This document shows positions 19,787-24,301 of a stretch of DNA of 24,301 nucleotides, in pieces (position 1 is the first letter of the stretch; every line of letters starts with the position of its first letter). The notes under the pieces are model-generated. The model worked only from the letters and a program-made list of their open reading frames with translations, was not told where the DNA came from and did no database searches. Origin of the DNA: Lactifluus volemus. Lineage: Eukaryota > Basidiomycota > Agaricomycetes > Russulales > Russulaceae. The stretch spans positions 1-24,301 of the forward strand of contig WTXI01000456.1 in the NCBI GenBank assembly GCA_022376515.1, read 5' to 3'. A program made the position numbers and the translations under genes.

Positions 19787-22157
19787 ATGGACATGTCAAA
19801 GCTATTAGCTCGTCGCTCTAGGAAATTTGCTGTGCAGGCATCCTCCAGGACGTTTTCGTCATGCTCTCTGAGCATGGGTGAAAAAGCTGTGATGAACAGA
19901 TACTCCAAGACCGTCACACATCCAAAAGATCAAGGCGCCAGCCAGGCAGGTTTTTGTTTTGGTCTCCAACCGATTGGGTGTTCACCTTAGGCAATCGTGG
20001 TTCAGGCAATGCTTTATGCTACGGATGGTATCCGTTCCGATGATGATTTCAACAAAGCGATGGTCGGAGTGGCGAGTGTTTGGTGCGTGATGTTCTTCAT
20101 TGACCCCCCTCACATCGGCTGATGGACCCATAGGTATGAGGGTAACCCGTAAGTCTCGTTCAATATTCCCTTTTACTGTGAATACCGAGAGGCCTCCTTC
20201 AAAGCTGCAACCGCCATTTACTGGACTTAGGTCAACGTGCCAAGGTTTCGCTCTCTAATGCGGGCATCGTCGGATACCAGTTCGGAACAGTAGGCGTCAG
20301 CGATGGCATCAGCATGGGAACGCGTGGGATGTCCTATTCTCTCCAATCTAGAGATCTCATCGCCGACCAAGTCGAGACGGCTGCTGGCGGACATTGGCTC
20401 GACGGTATGGTCGTTATTCCGGGGTGCGATAAAAATATGCCCGGTGTCCTCATGGCTCGTACGCCCACATTTGTTTGTTTTCCTGACATAACATAAATGA
20501 TGCCTTCAAAGTTGGTAGACTGAACCGTCCAGGTCTCATGGTGTATGGTGGCACTATCCGTCCTGGTTCATGCGAAGGCGCCCCACAACTAGATATCGTT
20601 TCCGCTTTCCAATCATACGGGAAATATTTGCAAGACGGTCAAACGCCAGAAGCGGAGAAGGAACGGTATAACACTGTGCGGCATGCGTGTCCAGGTCCAG
20701 GCGCATGCGGAGGGGTATGCCAATGCCTCGTTGTTCAGATTTCTCAAGCTCACAGAGAAGAAAGATGTACACGCAAACACGATGGCCAGCGCTGCAGAGG
20801 CCCTCGGTATGACGTTACCGGGCTCATCCTCGTTCCCAGCTGAAAGCCCCGAGAAACTGGTCGAATGCGACTCGGTCGGTGCGGCGATGCATACTCTCTT
20901 GGAAAAGAACATCCTTCCCAGGCACATCATGACTCGTTCCGCGTTTGAAAATGCAATGGTGTGTGTACTTTGCTTGTTCCGGGTGTAGTCGGTAGCTTCA
21001 TTCCGTTCCAGGTTTTAACCATGATTCTCGGTGGCTCTACCAATGCAGTTCTACACCTAATTGCTATTGCCCATTCTGTGGGCATAAAGCTAGAGCTGTC
21101 CGACTTCCAAAATGTGTCAGATAGAGTGCCATTCCTCGCGGATCTCAAGCCTAGCGGTAAATATGTAATGGAGGATGTGCACAAAATCGGCGGCATTCCT
21201 AGTAAGTCCTTGTGAGCTCCTTACTACCTCTTTCATGTCCTCAAATGACGTAGAGGTCCTCGCATATCTCCTAAAAAAGAACCTCATCGATGGTAATAAT
21301 ATGACTGTTACTGGTCAGACTCTCGGGGAGAACCTTGAGCGCTGGACTCATGAACACGGCGAACTATCAAATAGCCAGGAAGTTATCCGACCCTTGGAAA
21401 GGCCCATCAAAGAGACCGGTCACATCAGGTTCGCCAGACAAATTGTTTTCTTTTACCTTTGATCTGAGTAGTGTGGTAGGGTACTGACGGGTAACCTGGC
21501 GCCTGGAGGTGCGATAGCGAAGATCACCGGCAAGGAGGGCCTTGGTTTCACTGGAAAAGCGCGTGCGTTCGACTCTGAAGACGAATTTGTACACGCCGTC
21601 GAGAGCGGGTCAATCAAAAAGGGTGAAAAGACGGTTATCGTTCTGAGGTATCTCGGACCGAAAGGTGGCCCCGGTACGTCGCTTCAAACATCGGAAGTTG
21701 GAGCCACTGACGAGGAAAATGTGACATCAGGGATGCCAGAAATGCTTAAACCCACAAGTCTAATCATGGGTGCCGGACTTGGCCAAGACGTGGCCTGTGT
21801 AACTGATGGAAGGTTCAGTGGAGGGTGAGTACCTCATTTCACAATTCCTTGTTGTTAGGTGTCCCTCAAGCGCTTATGTCGACTTTTGACTTACTATTGC
21901 AAAGTTCCCATGGGTTTGTCATTGGCCACGTTGTCCCTGAAGCTCAAGTAGGTGGCCCTATTGCACTTGTGCGCGACGGCGATATTATCGCGGTGGACGC
22001 CATCAAAAATACAATCGACCTGCAGGTCACAGCAGACGAGCTTGAGCGTCGCCGGCAGGAATGGACTGCCCCGCCATTCAAGGCCCACCAGGGAACTTTG
22101 TACAAGTATATTAAAGTTGTGGAGGATGCCAGCCACGGGTGTATTACAGATGCCTGA
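19787..22157 (+). CDS. ILV3: Dihydroxy-acid dehydratase, mitochondrial, with one single-base frame break
   Basis: Ilv3 is an iron-sulfur enzyme that removes water from 2,3-dihydroxy acids to give the 2-keto acids of valine and isoleucine synthesis, in mitochondria. Eleven exons were traced: 19787-19945, 20006-20082, 20134-20148, 20205-20458, 20512-20714, 20765-20958, 21012-21201, 21254-21428, 21480-21673, 21731-21824, 21905-22157; about 602 residues if one base is restored. The N-terminus ([20 protein letters not shown]) is a good mitochondrial presequence. The cluster cysteines are visible in [16 protein letters not shown] and GPGACGG; later come [56 protein letters not shown]. The first intron has GC instead of GT (CAG|GCAGGT). 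At about 20771-20774 the near-universal MYTANTM stretch is one base short. NPCNRH replaces the common NPCNMH. Everything after the break reads normally. Confidence 0.92.
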
Positions 22158-22201
22158 GTACCGTTTATCGCGCTGCGGCGCTATCGGGGCAAGTACCGAA
22201 G

Positions 22202-24124
22202 TCAGCGTGAAGCCTTCATACGCTTCTTCTTCTCCGCCTTGGGCATCTTTGATCTTCGCTTTTCTCGCTGTTCGAGTTTTGTGGCCTTCTTTCGCTCCTA
22301 GGCACGAAGAGGTCAGACGACAGTGCGAACATATATTTTGTCAAATATACCTTCTTTAGCTCTCGGTCCTCATGGCGATGACCGCGGGGCTTTCTTCTTG
22401 CTATCCCTCCCTTCTGCCTCGCTGCTAGTATCGCTCACACTGTCTTGCGAGTCGCCATCTGGGAGAGATACGTGCAACTCCTGACTATCCTCAATTTGTG
22501 GATTGTCTGCCTCTCCCAGCGCCTGTTTACCTGGGCGCACCAGCTTGATCGTGTCGGCGTAGATCGGCTTCTGCCAATTGTCCAGCGAGAGCGCCGCAAC
22601 TTCACGCTCTGGATCGTAGAGTTCGCCGAGAGTACGAGGAATGTATGACTTTTCGAATATGGCGTCTTCGTGTGCGGATTGTCTGATGGCCGCGATGCTG
22701 GGATCAAACCCTGGTGGACCTTCGGTATCCCCAAGCTCGAGCCATCTCTTGAACGTGTCTTCATCGCTGAGGTGATCCATAGTGTCCAGTTGTTCCCTCA
22801 CGATGAACTCGAAACAGCGCCGCAAACCAAGACAGCGGGTCCCCATTTTCGAGAAGAAGTCCTCGACGTTCTTGATATCGCTACGCAAGAAATCAAACGC
22901 AGAAGAAGGTGATCATGTTCCACGCTCTGAGAAACATCGATGATGTAGAGGTGACCTTCGTGATAGAGGACGTTGTATTCGGAGAGGTCAGCGTGCACAA
23001 GTTTGCATTGATGAAATAGCTTGCGCATGTCGAGTATGAGCTCAGCATAGAGAAAGGCATAGATCGATTGGTCATCAATTTCAGCATCCTTCAACCGAGG
23101 TGAAGCCCTAGCGTCGGCAAAGTTAGGCATATCAAGTGAATGCGGCGTTACGTCTACGCACCAGCCTTCTCTGTCTCCGAGGAAGCTCATAACCAAGACG
23201 TTTCTCCCGAACTTCGAGCGGCTCTGGACAGGGTATTCCTGCCGCGCGGAGTCGCCTAAGGTTGCGCAGCTCCTTCTCGGCCCATAAGCGGACCATCTTT
23301 CGCGGGTTTTTACGATTGTAGCCGCGGCGGAAGCGATACTCGCCCGACACATACCGGTCGCGATCTTTGAAAACGAGAATCGTTTTGTAGATCTTGAGCG
23401 CCAAATGGGCGGACTCGGGCGTGAGGGCATGATAGACGTTAGCCTATGACAAGGATTATATATGGTTCAGAGCCAGCGACAATGTCAAGAGCTCCACCAA
23501 CCTCTTTGCCGGTGCTCACACATCCGTTGACCTCGTGGATCAACCCGCGACCAATCATCTTGAAAAGAATGATGCGAGTACGGGGGTCAAGTACCTGCTC
23601 GTTTGTCGCGCGGTCGGACTTGTCTTTCATATTTGCGTATGAGCTAGGCCCCTTTCTATTGACACCCACACCCATCATGTATGGGACATCGATATTAGCT
23701 AGACGTGATGAGTACTTCGCGAGAGCTACGAGTTGATCTGATGGTGGCGATCTCGAAGTGGTCGGGGTAGTTTTGGGTCGATTGACAGGCGGGAGAGAGG
23801 CGACCGATGTGGTTTCTCTGATTGCTGAAGCCACGCCTTGGGCATTACCCGAGTTCACAGAAAGATATTGTCGTAGACGATTGTATTGTTTGGTAAAGTC
23901 TTGCAGAAAAAGAAAATATCAAAAGACATATCCTCGCAGCGGTAGGATAAGATTTTCCTACCCCGTTCGGCGATCTCCCAGTCTTCATCCTCGACTCTTG
24001 TGTCGTCTAAATCTTCGGAGTAAAGGTCATCGTCTCCCACTGAGCTGTCTTCCGAGAGATCCAGAGGGGTATCATCGATATAATGATATCGTCGTGCATC
24101 GACGGCAGGTAATGGCGCAGACAT
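22202..24124 (-). CDS. RIO1: Atypical Ser/Thr protein kinase RIO1, with three single-base frame breaks
   Basis: Rio1 is an atypical kinase/ATPase needed for the last cytoplasmic steps of 40S ribosome maturation and essential in yeast. Exons 24124-23962, 23899-23502, 23443-22351 and 22297-22202 would give about 582 residues. The acidic N-terminus is followed by [23 protein letters not shown] joined to ANVYHA (nucleotide loop), LALKIYKT (catalytic Lys), [34 protein letters not shown] (catalytic loop), and [13 protein letters not shown] (metal-binding Asp). The tail is acidic, then basic ([20 protein letters not shown]). The third exon changes frame three times: an extra A at 23201-23203 (before NVLVMSF), a missing C at about 22908 (in EHDHPSSAFDF), and an extra A at 22391-22393 (before PRGHRHEDR). 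With these corrected the exon is a multiple of three. It converges with ILV3, with 44 bp between stop codons. Confidence 0.93.
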
Positions 24125-24301
24125 CGATATGGAGGAATCTTACGTCACGCTCATCCCTAAAGTCATGTTAAAATTCTTCTTGCCCCTGTACCACATCATC
24201 CCTGTCCACACCCCTCACTCACTCACATACAGCACGCTTCACCTGGACCCGCAATGCAAATCATCTCAGAACTTAGGAAGAGGTCTCCCTTCACATTCGC
24301 A

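Overview
The window reads as nuclear DNA of a basidiomycete fungus, most likely a mushroom-class (Agaricomycotina) species; the species itself cannot be named from the sequence. Genes are split by many short GT-AG introns (about 45 to 120 nt), exons can be tiny (13 and 15 nt), intergenic gaps are mostly 0.3 to 1.4 kb, and the recognisable proteins (RPL10, NAS2/PSMD9, THI4, a DHHC palmitoyltransferase, ARO7, septin-type GTPases, Zn2Cys6 regulators, ILV3, RIO1) form a fungal set. No tRNA, rRNA, CRISPR array or intact transposon was seen.

Left part (1-5.4 kb): the 5' end of RPL10 leaves the left edge on the minus strand, followed by the proteasome chaperone NAS2 (minus). Next comes a broken gene for a small secreted, probably GPI-anchored protein (minus, 2.4-3.1 kb), a small plus-strand coiled-coil gene with a 42-bp tandem repeat, and an uncharacterised minus-strand gene with PPPY and LPAY motifs. 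A 120-bp piece of the secreted-protein gene is duplicated about 1 kb away and supplies the end of the coiled-coil gene.

Middle (5.4-10.1 kb): THI4 (thiazole synthase, minus), a ZDHHC16-like palmitoyltransferase (minus), and ARO7 chorismate mutase (plus), the last two diverging from a 297-bp gap.

10.4-18.7 kb: four minus-strand genes alternate as Zn2Cys6 protein, septin-like GTPase, double Zn2Cys6 protein, septin-like GTPase. Shared intron positions show that the two septin-like genes are paralogues, and that the three zinc-cluster domains share an intron at the same codon. This looks like a tandem duplication of a regulator plus septin unit. In the inner copy no ATG separates the septin-like frame from the zinc-cluster frame, and a possible intron would fuse them. 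This is the most unusual part of the window.

Right part (18.7-24.3 kb): ILV3 (dihydroxy-acid dehydratase, plus, 11 exons, with a likely GC-AG first intron) converges on RIO1 (atypical protein kinase, minus).

Caution: several conserved genes carry single-base frame breaks (three in RIO1, one in ILV3, one beside the DHHC motif, probably two in the 4.1-4.8 kb gene). Because RIO1 is essential in yeast and its breaks are in short homopolymers, uncorrected sequence error is the simplest explanation. All exon structures here are manual, from splice signals and protein family resemblance.
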